Part shown: piece by piece, positions 7,440 through 16,062 of the stretch
Layout of the letters: each line of letters starts with the position of its first letter
How positions within the stretch are numbered: the first letter of the stretch is position 1
Assembly: GCA_963726775.1 (NCBI GenBank)
Contig: CAVSDL010000015.1
Coordinates: forward strand, 186,001-250,000
DNA: 64,000 bases
Direction: 5' to 3'
DNA from: CAIWHR01 sp963726775
GTDB taxonomy: Bacteria; Pseudomonadota; Gammaproteobacteria; Burkholderiales; Casimicrobiaceae
Position numbers and translations under genes: made by a program
The notes under the pieces: generated by a model
Seen by the model: only the letters and a program-made list of their open reading frames with translations
Databases searched by the model: none
What the model was told of the DNA's origin: nothing

Positions 7440-10220
7440 TCACGCACTCAGTGCCGGGTCGACCGCTGTCTCCGAAATCCCATCGGCCTTCGGTATCGGA
7501 AGGACGAACACGAATGTTGCGCCCGCGCCGAGCTCGCTCTCCACCCAAAGCCGGCCACCCAGATGCTCGATGATCTGGCGGCTGATCGCCAACCCCAATC
7601 CGGTGCCCTGGGGTTTTTCCGTCATCGTGTCCCCCGCCTGGCGGAATTTTTCGAAAATGACCCGCTGGTTCGCGGCGCTGATGCCGGGTCCATTGTCCGT
7701 CACCTCGACACGCAGGGTGTCCGCGTCGTTGCGCAACTCGACGATGACGCGGCCTTCGCCCGGCTTGACGAATTTCACGGCATTCGACAGCAGATTGATG
7801 AGCACTTGCACCAGGCGGTCGCGATCCGCGCGTATGAACGGCACGCCGTCCGCAAGGCGGGTCTCGAGGCCGACGTTTCTGCCGCGAAAGAGCTGCCCCG
7901 TGGCGTCGATCGTGTCCTCGATCACCGCCTTCGGGTCGACCATCGAAACCTGCCATTCGGCGCGGCCCGATTCCAGCTTGGCGAGGTCCAGCACCTGGTT
8001 GATGAGCCGGGTCAGCCGCTCGCTTTCCTGAATGATGATCGCGAGGAACTTGTGCCTTTCGGCTGCGTCCAGCTCCGGGTTGTCGTGCAGGATCTCGGAA
8101 AAGGCCCGGATCGACGTCAGCGGCGTGCGCAATTCGTGCGTCACCGTGGACACGAAATCGTCCTTCAGGCGGTCGAGCTCCTTCAGTCGATCGTTGGCCG
8201 CGCGCAATTCGGCCGTCGCCGCCATCAGCTCACGCGACTTGAACTCCAACTGGTGGCTGTAGGCGATGACCTGCGAGGCTTCGTCCAGCATCGTTCGGAC
8301 TTCCTCGATCGTCAGCTCGTCCTCATGCACCGTGGAGGCCACCATGATCCGCGCCGAAGCCCCACCGATGGCACCTGCGAGCTCCGTTTCCGCGAACTGC
8401 ACCAGGCCAGCGTCTGCCGGCACCTCGGTCGGGGATCCGAAGCCGCGTCGCCTGGCGTAATCGATCAAGGCGGCGTCCGCGCGCTGCGGGCCGAGGAAAC
8501 GCGCGAGCAGCACCTGCAGGTCCGGCAACGATGCCGTTCCCTTCCAGAAATGAACGTCGGGCGCTTCGCCGCTGCGCTGGAACACATCGACAAAGCGCGC
8601 TGCCTGCGCCTGTTCGGCCACGCTCTGCCGCGTGAGCACCGAGACGACGACATAGGCGCCGACATTGAAGATCATGCTCCACAACATCGCGTGCGTGATG
8701 TCGTTCAAGCCTTCCAGCCCGAACAGTGCGTAGGGCTTGAACAAGGCGACGCCGAACGGCCCCTCCTTCAGGAACCCGATGGGCAGCCAGCCCGACTTGG
8801 CGAAGGAAGGCAGCAACAGCGTGTAAAGCCACACGACGAATCCGGAAGCAAGTCCCGCGAGGGCTCCGGCGCGCGTCGCCCCCTTCCAGTAGATCCCGCC
8901 GATGATCACCGGGGCGAATTGCGCCACCGCCGCAAACGAGATCAAGCCGATGGCCACTAGCGCGTAGGCTTCGCCCGCGAGACGGAAATAAAAATAGCCG
9001 AGCAGCACGACCGCGACGATGGCTCCCCTCCTGATCCCGAGGAGCAGTCCCGTGAGGTTTGTCCGCTCGCCGAGCCGCATCGTTCTCATGCGCAGCAAGA
9101 CCGGCATCACCAGGTCGTTGCATACCATCGTGGAGAGGGCGATCGTCTCGACAATGACCATGCCGGTGGCCGCGGAAAGCCCGCCGATGAACACCAGCAG
9201 CGCGAGGGCTTCCTGCTTCTCCGCCATGGGCAGCGTCAGCACGAAGGTGTCCGGATCCACGGGGGTCGCGGAGAAATGCATGACGCCGCCGAAGGCGACG
9301 GGAATGACGAACACGTTCATCGCCAGCATGTACAGCGGGAACAGCCAGATCGCCTTGGCGAGGTGGTTCTCGTTGACGTTCTCGACGACCGCGACCTGGA
9401 ACTGGCGCGGAAGGAACATGATCGCGAGCATCGACAACACGGTGAGCCAGGCCCAGCTCGCGTAGCTTCCGGCGGCCGCCCCGAGCGGGGCGAACAGCGC
9501 GGCCAGCGTCGCGTGCGCGGCGGCACGCTCGAAGATGTCGCCCAGCCCGTTGTAGATGCCGTAGGTAACGAAGGCGCCTACCGCGAGGAACGCGACCAGC
9601 TTCACCAGCGACTCGAAGGCGATGGCCGCCACCAGGCCCTCATGACGCTCCGAGGCGTCGAGGTGGCGCGTGCCGAACAGGATGGTGAACGTGGCGAGAA
9701 GGAGCGCCATCCAGAACGCCGTGTCCGCCTGGACCGGAACCGCCTCGCGCGGCGCGGACATCACCACCTCGGGATACTGGGCCAGAATGGTAAAGCTGTG
9801 GGAAACGGCCTTGAGCTGCAACGCGATGTAGGGGACGACACCGATCACCGCGATGATCGTGACCAGCCCGGCCAGAAGCGCGCTCTTGCCGTAACGCGAT
9901 GAGATGAAATCGGCCAGGGACGTGATGCGGTGCGCCTTGCTGATGCGAATGATCTTGCGCATCACCAGCCACCACAGTGCCATCATCATCGTCGGACCGA
10001 TGTAGATCGGCAGGAACCCTACGCCATCGGCCGCCGCGCGGCCCACGCTCCCGTAGAACGTCCAGGCGGTGGCGTAGACCCCCAGCGACAGCGAATAGAT
10101 ATACGGATTGGCGATGATCGAGCGGCCCTGGTCCGCCCGATGGTCGCCGTAGTAGGCGATGGCGAACAGGATGCCGAGGTACGCAAGCGAGACGGGGATG
10201 ATCACCCAGCTCTGAAGCAT
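7440..10220 (-). CDS. Sodium/solute symporter-like sensor histidine kinase (CbrA/CrbS type)
   Basis: A 926-residue hybrid. The first 570 residues or so form a sodium:solute symporter fold of about 13 membrane helices; a cytoplasmic linker and coiled coil follow, then a complete kinase with H-box VTHELRTPLTSIR, N-box INLLSNAVKF, VTDNGPGIS and GTGLGLAISRQIIEHLGG. The ATG at 10218-10220 has GGAAGGA upstream. Kinases of this build (CbrA, CrbS) control carbon-source and acetate use. The location beside a receiver protein and actP-yjcH fits acetate or carbon control, but the ligand is not known from sequence. Confidence 0.9.
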   Translation of the reverse strand: MLQSWVIIPVSLAYLGILFAIAYYGDHRADQGRSIIANPYIYSLSLGVYATAWTFYGSVGRAAADGVGFLPIYIGPTMMMALWWLVMRKIIRISKAHRITSLADFISSRYGKSALLAGLVTIIAVIGVVPYIALQLKAVSHSFTILAQYPEVVMSAPREAVPVQADTAFWMALLLATFTILFGTRHLDASERHEGLVAAIAFESLVKLVAFLAVGAFVTYGIYNGLGDIFERAAAHATLAALFAPLGAAAGSYASWAWLTVLSMLAIMFLPRQFQVAVVENVNENHLAKAIWLFPLYMLAMNVFVIPVAFGGVMHFSATPVDPDTFVLTLPMAEKQEALALLVFIGGLSAATGMVIVETIALSTMVCNDLVMPVLLRMRTMRLGERTNLTGLLLGIRRGAIVAVVLLGYFYFRLAGEAYALVAIGLISFAAVAQFAPVIIGGIYWKGATRAGALAGLASGFVVWLYTLLLPSFAKSGWLPIGFLKEGPFGVALFKPYALFGLEGLNDITHAMLWSMIFNVGAYVVVSVLTRQSVAEQAQAARFVDVFQRSGEAPDVHFWKGTASLPDLQVLLARFLGPQRADAALIDYARRRGFGSPTEVPADAGLVQFAETELAGAIGGASARIMVASTVHEDELTIEEVRTMLDEASQVIAYSHQLEFKSRELMAATAELRAANDRLKELDRLKDDFVSTVTHELRTPLTSIRAFSEILHDNPELDAAERHKFLAIIIQESERLTRLINQVLDLAKLESGRAEWQVSMVDPKAVIEDTIDATGQLFRGRNVGLETRLADGVPFIRADRDRLVQVLINLLSNAVKFVKPGEGRVIVELRNDADTLRVEVTDNGPGISAANQRVIFEKFRQAGDTMTEKPQGTGLGLAISRQIIEHLGGRLWVESELGAGATFVFVLPIPKADGISETAVDPALSA

Positions 10221-10249
10221 GAAAGTCCTTCCCGATTCCGACCGCCGCG

Positions 10250-10447
10250 CTAACGCGAACGCCCGACCACCAATGCAAGCAGGCCGATCAGCAGCGCCCA
10301 CGACACAAAGACGTACGCGTAGAGCATTGGAATGCCGAATGCCTTCGCCGCGCTGTTGAACAAGGCCAGCAGCGGATAATTGAACAACAGCATGCCGAGC
10401 AGAAACACGGCGACAAGACGCTGGCTCTTGATGGTCGATCGAATCAC
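10250..10447 (-). CDS. Small two-helix membrane protein upstream of SSS-kinase
   Basis: A 65-residue hypothetical protein starting at the GTG at 10445-10447, preceded by GGAGAGG. It has a basic start (VIRSTIKSQR) and two hydrophobic segments, VAVFLLGMLLFNYPLLALF and MLYAYVFVSWALLIGLLALV, ending in basic VVGRSR. It lies 29 bp upstream of the kinase and is very likely co-transcribed. An accessory subunit of the sensor is plausible. I do not recognise a named family. Confidence 0.7.
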   Translation of the reverse strand: MIRSTIKSQRLVAVFLLGMLLFNYPLLALFNSAAKAFGIPMLYAYVFVSWALLIGLLALVVGRSR

Positions 10448-10606
10448 GGGGCGCCCCTCTCCCGAGGCCGGAAGTCCTGGCCCGATACTAACAAGAACGG
10501 CATTCGGCGTTGCGCCCGATACGCATGCGGTCCGATCGGGGATCGAACCCCGCTCCGGCATCCGCGCCGGCCGCAACGTGTTCGCGCATCGATTCGCATC
10601 GGTCCA

Positions 10607-12514
10607 TTACAGCCGATAAGAGACGCGCAGACGCTCCTGCAGCTGCTTCGCCTGGCGGAAGGCCTCCTTCAGCATCCGCTGGTCGATCTCGTGCATCGCG
10701 TAGGGGTCGATTCGATTGGCAACACCCTGCGCGACGAGCGTATCGTGCTGGCGCAGACGCAGGAACTGCAGGAAATGGAAGGCCTCGACCGTCGCATCGA
10801 CGTGCCGGGTCGCGACGTGCAAGCGCTCACCGGCGAGCCGCAGCCTCGCCGCGGTACCGGTCTCCGGAATGCCGAGCGCCAACGCGAAGACGCGCGCACA
10901 GTCGACGAAAAGCCGCGTGCCGCGCGTCTTGAGGTCCAGCGTACCCTTGACGTTCGCTTCATCGTCGACCGTGAACGTGCGAATGAGGCCGAGCGGCGGC
11001 TCGACCTCGAGCGCGTTCTGCACCATGAGCCGCAAGAAAGCCGGGTTCGCCTGCGTGTAGCCGAAAAGCCATTCGCGCAGCGCGTCGCAGAGCGTGGTAT
11101 CGCCGTAGAGCGGCCGGAAATCGAAGACGATGTTCGCGTTGAGCAGCGCCTGCGGCGTCGGCGCGCGGATCCAGGCGAGAAACCTGCCCTTCCATTCCTC
11201 GGTCGACAGGCAAAGCTCAGGGTTGCTCGCCATCACGTTGCCCGTGCATAGCGGAAAGCCGAGGGTGGCCAGACAATCGTTTACGTCGCGCGCAAAGGCG
11301 AGGAGCCGGTTGCGCCGGAACGTGGCTTCGTCGGCGTCGGCCGCCGCGAACAGCAGCGCGTTATCCTGGTCGGTCACGAACGTCTGCTCGCCGCGTCCCT
11401 CGCTCCCCAGCGCCAGCCAGCACCAGTCGATGTCGTCGAGCGGGTGCCGTTCGAGCACGATCTCGATCGCCCGGCGCGACAGGCCATCGTTAAGCGACGC
11501 GATGGTGCGCGTGAGCGGCTCCGCGCCCACGCCCTGCGCCAGCAGGTTCTGTGTGAGCCGCTTGATGTCCTCGCCGGCGCGCTTGAGCTTGTCGATCGTG
11601 TCGGCCGCGTGCAGCTCCTCGACGACCTGGCGCATCGAGACGCGCTGCAGCGCGAAGAGATCGCGCTCGTTGATCACGCCGTGGAGCCGCCCGCCCTCGA
11701 CGACGACGACCTGCCGGATTCCGCGTTCGGCCATCACGTGCAGCGCCTCGAAGGCCGTAACCGACGCAGCCAGCGTGACGATCGGCGCCGACATCACTTC
11801 CGACAGCGGTGTCGCCAGGGGGCGCCCGGGCAGCACCACGCGGCGCAGCAGGTCGACGAGCGTGAACATCCCGATCGGCGCACCCTCGCGGTCGAGCACG
11901 ACGATGGTGCGCACCTTGGCGTCGGCCATCAGGAGCAGGGCGTCGCGCAGCGGCACGGTCGCAGCGCAGGCGACAGGCGCCTGACGGACGAGCTCGCCGA
12001 GCGTGCGCGTAAGCGTCTGCTGCTCCGCGGCGCGTTGGCTGTAATGGCCATGGAGGCTCGCGAGCGATTGCCTGAGCGTCTCGGTGATCGCCTGCGTGCA
12101 GTAGCGCTCGAATTCGGGCGATGACTGCCGCAGCTCGAGAAAATTCGCGCGCGACAGCATGTAGCAGAACGTGTCCTGCATCGCGTGGAAGGTCCTGGCC
12201 GTCACCCCTCCTGCCGAGAGTGCGCCGACCGGAAACATTTCGCCGGGCCCGAGCGTGCGGTCCGGATCGATCTCCGCATTGTCGGAATGAGTGCCGACCA
12301 ATCCGCGCTCGATGATGTACAGGTAATCGACCGGACCGCTCCGCGTGGAGAGAATTGCCGCGTTATCCGCGAATCGGGCGAACTGCAGTCGGGGTACCAG
12401 CGCGCGCAACGTCACGTCCTCCATCCGGTTGAACGGCACGTGGCGACGCAGGAATTCGCAGGTGACGTCAGCCGCGGGCGGCGGCGCGGTCGCGGCAGGC
12501 GAGGTCGTGTTCAT
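10607..12514 (-). CDS. cNMP-binding / CBS-pair / DUF294 nucleotidyltransferase-like protein
   Basis: A 635-residue cytoplasmic protein. Domains in order: a cyclic-nucleotide-binding-like beta roll (about 20-135), two CBS motifs (about 165-285), and a DUF294 nucleotidyltransferase-like region with GSEGRGEQTFVTDQDNALLF, in which the GSxGR and DQD pattern resembles GlnD/GlnE-type active sites, then the DUF294 C-terminal helical domain. The start is the ATG at 12512-12514; upstream in-frame codons overlap the terminator. Proteins of this type often sit next to actP/acs genes, suggesting control of acetate metabolism by nucleotide state. Enzyme activity is not established. Confidence 0.88.
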   Translation of the reverse strand: MNTTSPAATAPPPAADVTCEFLRRHVPFNRMEDVTLRALVPRLQFARFADNAAILSTRSGPVDYLYIIERGLVGTHSDNAEIDPDRTLGPGEMFPVGALSAGGVTARTFHAMQDTFCYMLSRANFLELRQSSPEFERYCTQAITETLRQSLASLHGHYSQRAAEQQTLTRTLGELVRQAPVACAATVPLRDALLLMADAKVRTIVVLDREGAPIGMFTLVDLLRRVVLPGRPLATPLSEVMSAPIVTLAASVTAFEALHVMAERGIRQVVVVEGGRLHGVINERDLFALQRVSMRQVVEELHAADTIDKLKRAGEDIKRLTQNLLAQGVGAEPLTRTIASLNDGLSRRAIEIVLERHPLDDIDWCWLALGSEGRGEQTFVTDQDNALLFAAADADEATFRRNRLLAFARDVNDCLATLGFPLCTGNVMASNPELCLSTEEWKGRFLAWIRAPTPQALLNANIVFDFRPLYGDTTLCDALREWLFGYTQANPAFLRLMVQNALEVEPPLGLIRTFTVDDEANVKGTLDLKTRGTRLFVDCARVFALALGIPETGTAARLRLAGERLHVATRHVDATVEAFHFLQFLRLRQHDTLVAQGVANRIDPYAMHEIDQRMLKEAFRQAKQLQERLRVSYRL

Positions 12515-12557
12515 GGTCACCGACGGAGCGTAGCCACGGGGCGGTTGCCGCGCAAGC

Positions 12558-12582
12558 AAAAACCCCCGCGCGCGGCGGGGGT
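12558..12582 (-). terminator. Rho-independent terminator after actP
   Basis: On the minus strand a GC hairpin, ACCCCCGC paired with GCGGGGGT around a 5-nt GCGCG loop, is followed by five T residues. It sits 28 bp after the actP stop and 44 bp before the DUF294 start, so yjcH-actP appears to be its own transcript and DUF294 has its own promoter or depends on read-through. Confidence 0.85.
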
Positions 12583-12610
12583 CCTTGCGGCAGGTCAAGA
12601 CCGGCAATCG

Positions 12611-14515
12611 TCAGTGCGCGGTGGCCTTCGACGCCAGGATGCCCGTGTTCTGGCGCACGTACAACTCGTCCCACATGTCCTCGGCGCGCTTGTCGCGGTA
12701 GAGGAGCGAGCCGATGATGACAGCGAGGAAGCCCAGCGGTATCGAGTACAGGCCCGGATTGCGCAGCTCGAACCAGGGCTTCTCGAGTCCGACGAGGCTC
12801 GTGTCGTCGCCTTTGAATTTGTCGAGATTGCCCTTGGCCGTGGCGACGCCCTTGTCCATCGCGGCGATCGCCTTGGTGACCTTCGCCTTTCCGGCGTCGT
12901 CGGCCGCAGCCGCGAGATCGACGTCGAGCTTCGGTCTTGCCAATACGGCGTTGTCGACCACCTTCTGCGCGGCCGCTTTGACCGCTTTCGGGTAAGTCAT
13001 GTTCGGCGATACCAGCACGAGACCGATCGCGGTGAGCGTGCCGACGATCATGCCGAGCACGATGCCGCCGGTGTTGCAGCGTTTCCAGAACAGCGTGAGC
13101 AGCACGCAGGGGAAATTCGCCGACGAGGCGACCGCGAAGGCCAGCGCCACCAGATGCGCGACGTTCTGGCCCTTCGCCGAAATGCCGATCGCGATGGCCA
13201 TCGCACCCACCACGACGGTCGCGATACGCGCCGCCCTGACCTGCTCCTGCGGCGTCACGTGGCCCTCGCGGATCACGCCGACGTAGATGTCGTGCGCCAT
13301 CGCCGAGGCCGCCGCGAGCACGAGGCCGGCGACCACGGCGACGATCGTCGCGAAGGCCACCGCGGCGACGAAGGCAAGGAACAGGTTGCCGAGCATCGAG
13401 TCGGGGCCGCCGCCGACGTACTGTGCGAGCAGCGGGCCGGCCATGTTGCCGCCCGGGTCCACCGCCCTGATGTTGACCGCACCGACGTTCATCGCCGCCC
13501 CCATGCCGAGGAACAGGGTCAGGACGTAGAAGCCGCCGATGATCGCCATCGCCCAGATCACCGACACGCGCGCGGCCTGGGCCGTCGGCACCGTGAAGAA
13601 GCGCATCAGGATGTGCGGCATCCCGGCGGTGCCGAACACCAGCGCCATGCCCAGGGAAATCTGGTCGATGGGCGCCTTGAACAGCAGACCCGGCTCGAGG
13701 AAGCGCTGGCCGAGTTCGGCCGCCGTCATGTTCTTGCCGGCGTCACCCAGGAGCGACGCCACCTGCGCCTGCACCTTGACGTCACCGATGACGGCGGTCA
13801 GGAAGGCCGGCAGGCTGAACCCGTAAGGCGTCCACACGAACATGACGAGCAGAATCGACGCCGTGACGAGCAGAATCGCCTTGATGATCTGCACCCAGGT
13901 CGTCGCCACCATTCCGCCGAACAGCACGTAGGAAAGCATCAGCACGCCGACGACCATCACCGAGATCTCGTAGTCGATGCCGATCAGCGTCTTCACGAGC
14001 ACGCCGCCGCCGACCATCTGCGCGGTCAGGTAGAACGTCGACACGGTGATCGTCGAGATCGCACCGACAATCCGCACCTTCTTCGGGTCGTTGCGGTAAG
14101 CGAGGATGTCCGACAGCGTGTACTTGCCGATGTTGCGGCAGGGTTCGGCGATCACCAGCAGCACCGTGATGTAGGCGACGAGCCAGCCCACCGAGTACAT
14201 GAATCCGTCGTAGCCGTAGAGCGAGATCAGGCCGGCGATGCCGAGGAACGACGCCGCCGACAGGTAGTCGCCGGCGATGGCCCAGCCGTTCTGCAGTCCG
14301 GACACTCCGCCGCCGGCGGCGTAGAAATCGGCGGCGGTCTTGACGCGCTTTGCCGCGCGGTAGGTGACATACATCGTCACGCTGATGATGGCGCCGAAGA
14401 CGAGGAATGTGAGCCAGCGCCACTTGTCGGCGACGGCACCCTGCGCGAGAGCCGGCGTCGCAATCGCCAGCAGCGATACGAACCCGGCGAAGCATGCGAA
14501 GCGGCGCGTATTCAT
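12611..14515 (-). CDS. actP: Cation/acetate symporter ActP
   Basis: Inner-membrane sodium:solute symporter family permease for acetate and other short carboxylates, 634 residues. It begins with a cleavable-looking signal (MNTRRFACFAGF to PALAQG), as in E. coli ActP, and has about 13 further membrane helices. Characteristic stretches are AADFYAAGGGVSGLQNGWAI and GDYLSAASFLGIAGLISLYG. An insertion rich in Ala, Lys and Asp lies near residues 500-570, between the last helices. The ATG overlaps the yjcH stop in an ATGA, so the pair is translationally coupled. Confidence 0.93.
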   Translation of the reverse strand: MNTRRFACFAGFVSLLAIATPALAQGAVADKWRWLTFLVFGAIISVTMYVTYRAAKRVKTAADFYAAGGGVSGLQNGWAIAGDYLSAASFLGIAGLISLYGYDGFMYSVGWLVAYITVLLVIAEPCRNIGKYTLSDILAYRNDPKKVRIVGAISTITVSTFYLTAQMVGGGVLVKTLIGIDYEISVMVVGVLMLSYVLFGGMVATTWVQIIKAILLVTASILLVMFVWTPYGFSLPAFLTAVIGDVKVQAQVASLLGDAGKNMTAAELGQRFLEPGLLFKAPIDQISLGMALVFGTAGMPHILMRFFTVPTAQAARVSVIWAMAIIGGFYVLTLFLGMGAAMNVGAVNIRAVDPGGNMAGPLLAQYVGGGPDSMLGNLFLAFVAAVAFATIVAVVAGLVLAAASAMAHDIYVGVIREGHVTPQEQVRAARIATVVVGAMAIAIGISAKGQNVAHLVALAFAVASSANFPCVLLTLFWKRCNTGGIVLGMIVGTLTAIGLVLVSPNMTYPKAVKAAAQKVVDNAVLARPKLDVDLAAAADDAGKAKVTKAIAAMDKGVATAKGNLDKFKGDDTSLVGLEKPWFELRNPGLYSIPLGFLAVIIGSLLYRDKRAEDMWDELYVRQNTGILASKATAH

Positions 14516-14844
14516 TGGCGGCCTCCCAGCTTCTTCTCGACATCCTTGACGATCTCGGCGGCCATCGCGTCGAATTCCCTGTTGGCGCGGCGCGAGTACC
14601 AGAAGGCGATGCCCCACGCGACGATGAACTCCGACAGCGCAAAGACGATGCCGAAGTTCACCGGCCCCCAGACCTTGACCTTGAACAGGTCCTGGAAGTA
14701 GGCCGCGCCGACCGGCAGCAGGAAGTAGTAAACAATGGAAAAGACCATCAGCCCCCAGAGGAAGGTGGTCTTCTTGCGGTGCAGTTCTTGAAACTTCGGA
14801 TCGTCGTCGATCGCTTTCCAGTCCACCTGTCCCGCATCAGCCAT
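14512..14844 (-). CDS. yjcH: DUF485 membrane protein YjcH
   Basis: A 110-residue inner-membrane protein of the DUF485 family that accompanies actP. It has two membrane helices (TFLWGLMVFSIVYYFLLPVG and NFGIVFALSEFIVAWGIAFW) and a charged C-terminal tail. The ATG at 14842-14844 is preceded by GGGAGGGG. It is the first gene of the acetate permease operon. Its role is probably assembly or stability of ActP; no catalytic residues are expected. Confidence 0.92.
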   Translation of the reverse strand: MADAGQVDWKAIDDDPKFQELHRKKTTFLWGLMVFSIVYYFLLPVGAAYFQDLFKVKVWGPVNFGIVFALSEFIVAWGIAFWYSRRANREFDAMAAEIVKDVEKKLGGRQ

Positions 14845-14991
14845 GTCCCCTCCCGTGGAAATCGGCGTCGGCCGGCGCGCAAGAGCCCGACGCACCGGCG
14901 CCGGACGCCGATTGACTCACGCCCACCGCTCCGCGCATTCGCTGCAAGTCAACCGCGCGATGCGGACCGGGGGCCCCGGCGCGACTCTAAT

Positions 14992-15010
14992 TCTTGTATA
15001 AGACATAAGA
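14992..15010. promoter_or_regulatory. AT-rich near-palindrome upstream of yjcH-actP, candidate operator
   Basis: TCTTGTATAAGACATAAGA stands out as an AT-rich block in otherwise about 70 percent GC sequence, roughly 150 bp upstream of yjcH. The first 12 bases are near-palindromic (TCTT..AAGA) and the AAGA half-site recurs. From memory it resembles operators described for GntR-family regulators of TCA-cycle and short-chain acid genes in betaproteobacteria; I cannot verify this. The 14845-15129 gap has no other clear feature. Confidence 0.4.
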
Positions 15011-15129
15011 CTGTCGCCCAACGGACATTCTACGCCGGAAACTCGATATCGGCAGGACTCGCCGATTCGCCCGGGAAGCGCGGCGCAGTCTCGAAACGCG
15101 CCGTTCCTCTCGCCGCCGTGTGTGTCGCG

Positions 15130-15930
15130 TCAGTCGTCCCAGCGCGGCTTGCGCTTGTCGACAAAAGCGCCAACGCCCTCCTGTCCATCGGCGGCCAGCA
15201 TGTTGCGCGTGATCACGATGCTGGCCTCCCCATAGGCATCCTCGAGCTTGCGTTCGAGCTGGTCGTAGAAGAACCGCTTGCCGGCGGCAATCACGGCGCG
15301 CGGCTTTTCCATCATCTGCCGGGCGAGCGCCGCCACCTCGGCGTCGAGCCGCTCGAGCGGCACCACGCGATTCACGAGACCCCACGCGAGCGCCGTGGCG
15401 GCATCGATGAATTCGCCCGTCATCAGCATCTCGAACGCGCGCTTCTGCGAGACATTGCGCGAGACGGGAACACCGGGAGTCGCGCAGAACAGCCCGAAGT
15501 TGATTCCGGACGTCGCAAACCGCGCTCCATCCTCCGCCACGGCGAGGTCGCTGGCGGCGACAATCTGGCAACCCGCGGCCGTCGCGATGCCGTGCACCCT
15601 CGCGATGACCGGCTGCGGGAGGCGCTGCAGGGTCAGCATGACGTTGCAGCAGCGCCGGAAGAGATCGCCGATGAAGGCTTCGTTCGAATGGGCGAGCATC
15701 TCCTTCAGGTCGTGCCCCGGAGAAAACGCGCGGCCCGCGCCGGCGACGACGACGACCCGGACAGATGGGTCGGTGGCAATGGCATCGAGCGCCGCCTGCA
15801 TCTCGGCCAGCATCGCGCCGTTGATCGCGTTGAACTGCGCGGGACGGTTGAGCGTCAGCGTCGCGACGCCCTCGCGGACTTCGCGCACGACGAGCTGCTG
15901 CGTGGCGGTTTCGAGGGGAGCATTCATCAT
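15130..15930 (-). CDS. Enoyl-CoA hydratase/isomerase family protein
   Basis: A 266-residue crotonase-fold protein. It shows the oxyanion-hole segments AGRAFSPGHDLKEML and ARVHGIATAAGCQIVAASDL and the family C-terminal helices, and resembles the ECHDC3-like subgroup. In that subgroup the usual catalytic Glu pair of true hydratases is not conserved, and here the second region reads SGINFGLFCATPGVPVSRNV without an obvious catalytic Glu, so hydratase activity is uncertain. The ATG is preceded by AGGA. It follows the acyl-CoA synthetase on the same strand by 132 bp. Confidence 0.88.
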   Translation of the reverse strand: MMNAPLETATQQLVVREVREGVATLTLNRPAQFNAINGAMLAEMQAALDAIATDPSVRVVVVAGAGRAFSPGHDLKEMLAHSNEAFIGDLFRRCCNVMLTLQRLPQPVIARVHGIATAAGCQIVAASDLAVAEDGARFATSGINFGLFCATPGVPVSRNVSQKRAFEMLMTGEFIDAATALAWGLVNRVVPLERLDAEVAALARQMMEKPRAVIAAGKRFFYDQLERKLEDAYGEASIVITRNMLAADGQEGVGAFVDKRKPRWDD

Positions 15931-16062
15931 GCGATCCTGTCGGCAATGTTGTCCGCTGGCATGCCACGTCGAGGAGGCAAGATACCTGTGGCAAGGTGCC
16001 GCAGCGAACTTCGCACGCCCCTCGCCATCACCGCTGGAATCAGCCGCCGATGCAAATTCGCA

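Noticed and set aside
10535..10555. T-arm-like CGGGGTTCGATCCCCG on the minus strand, suggesting a tRNA
   Set aside because: No matching acceptor stem, D-arm or anticodon arm could be placed around it, so it is most likely chance complementarity upstream of the small membrane protein gene.
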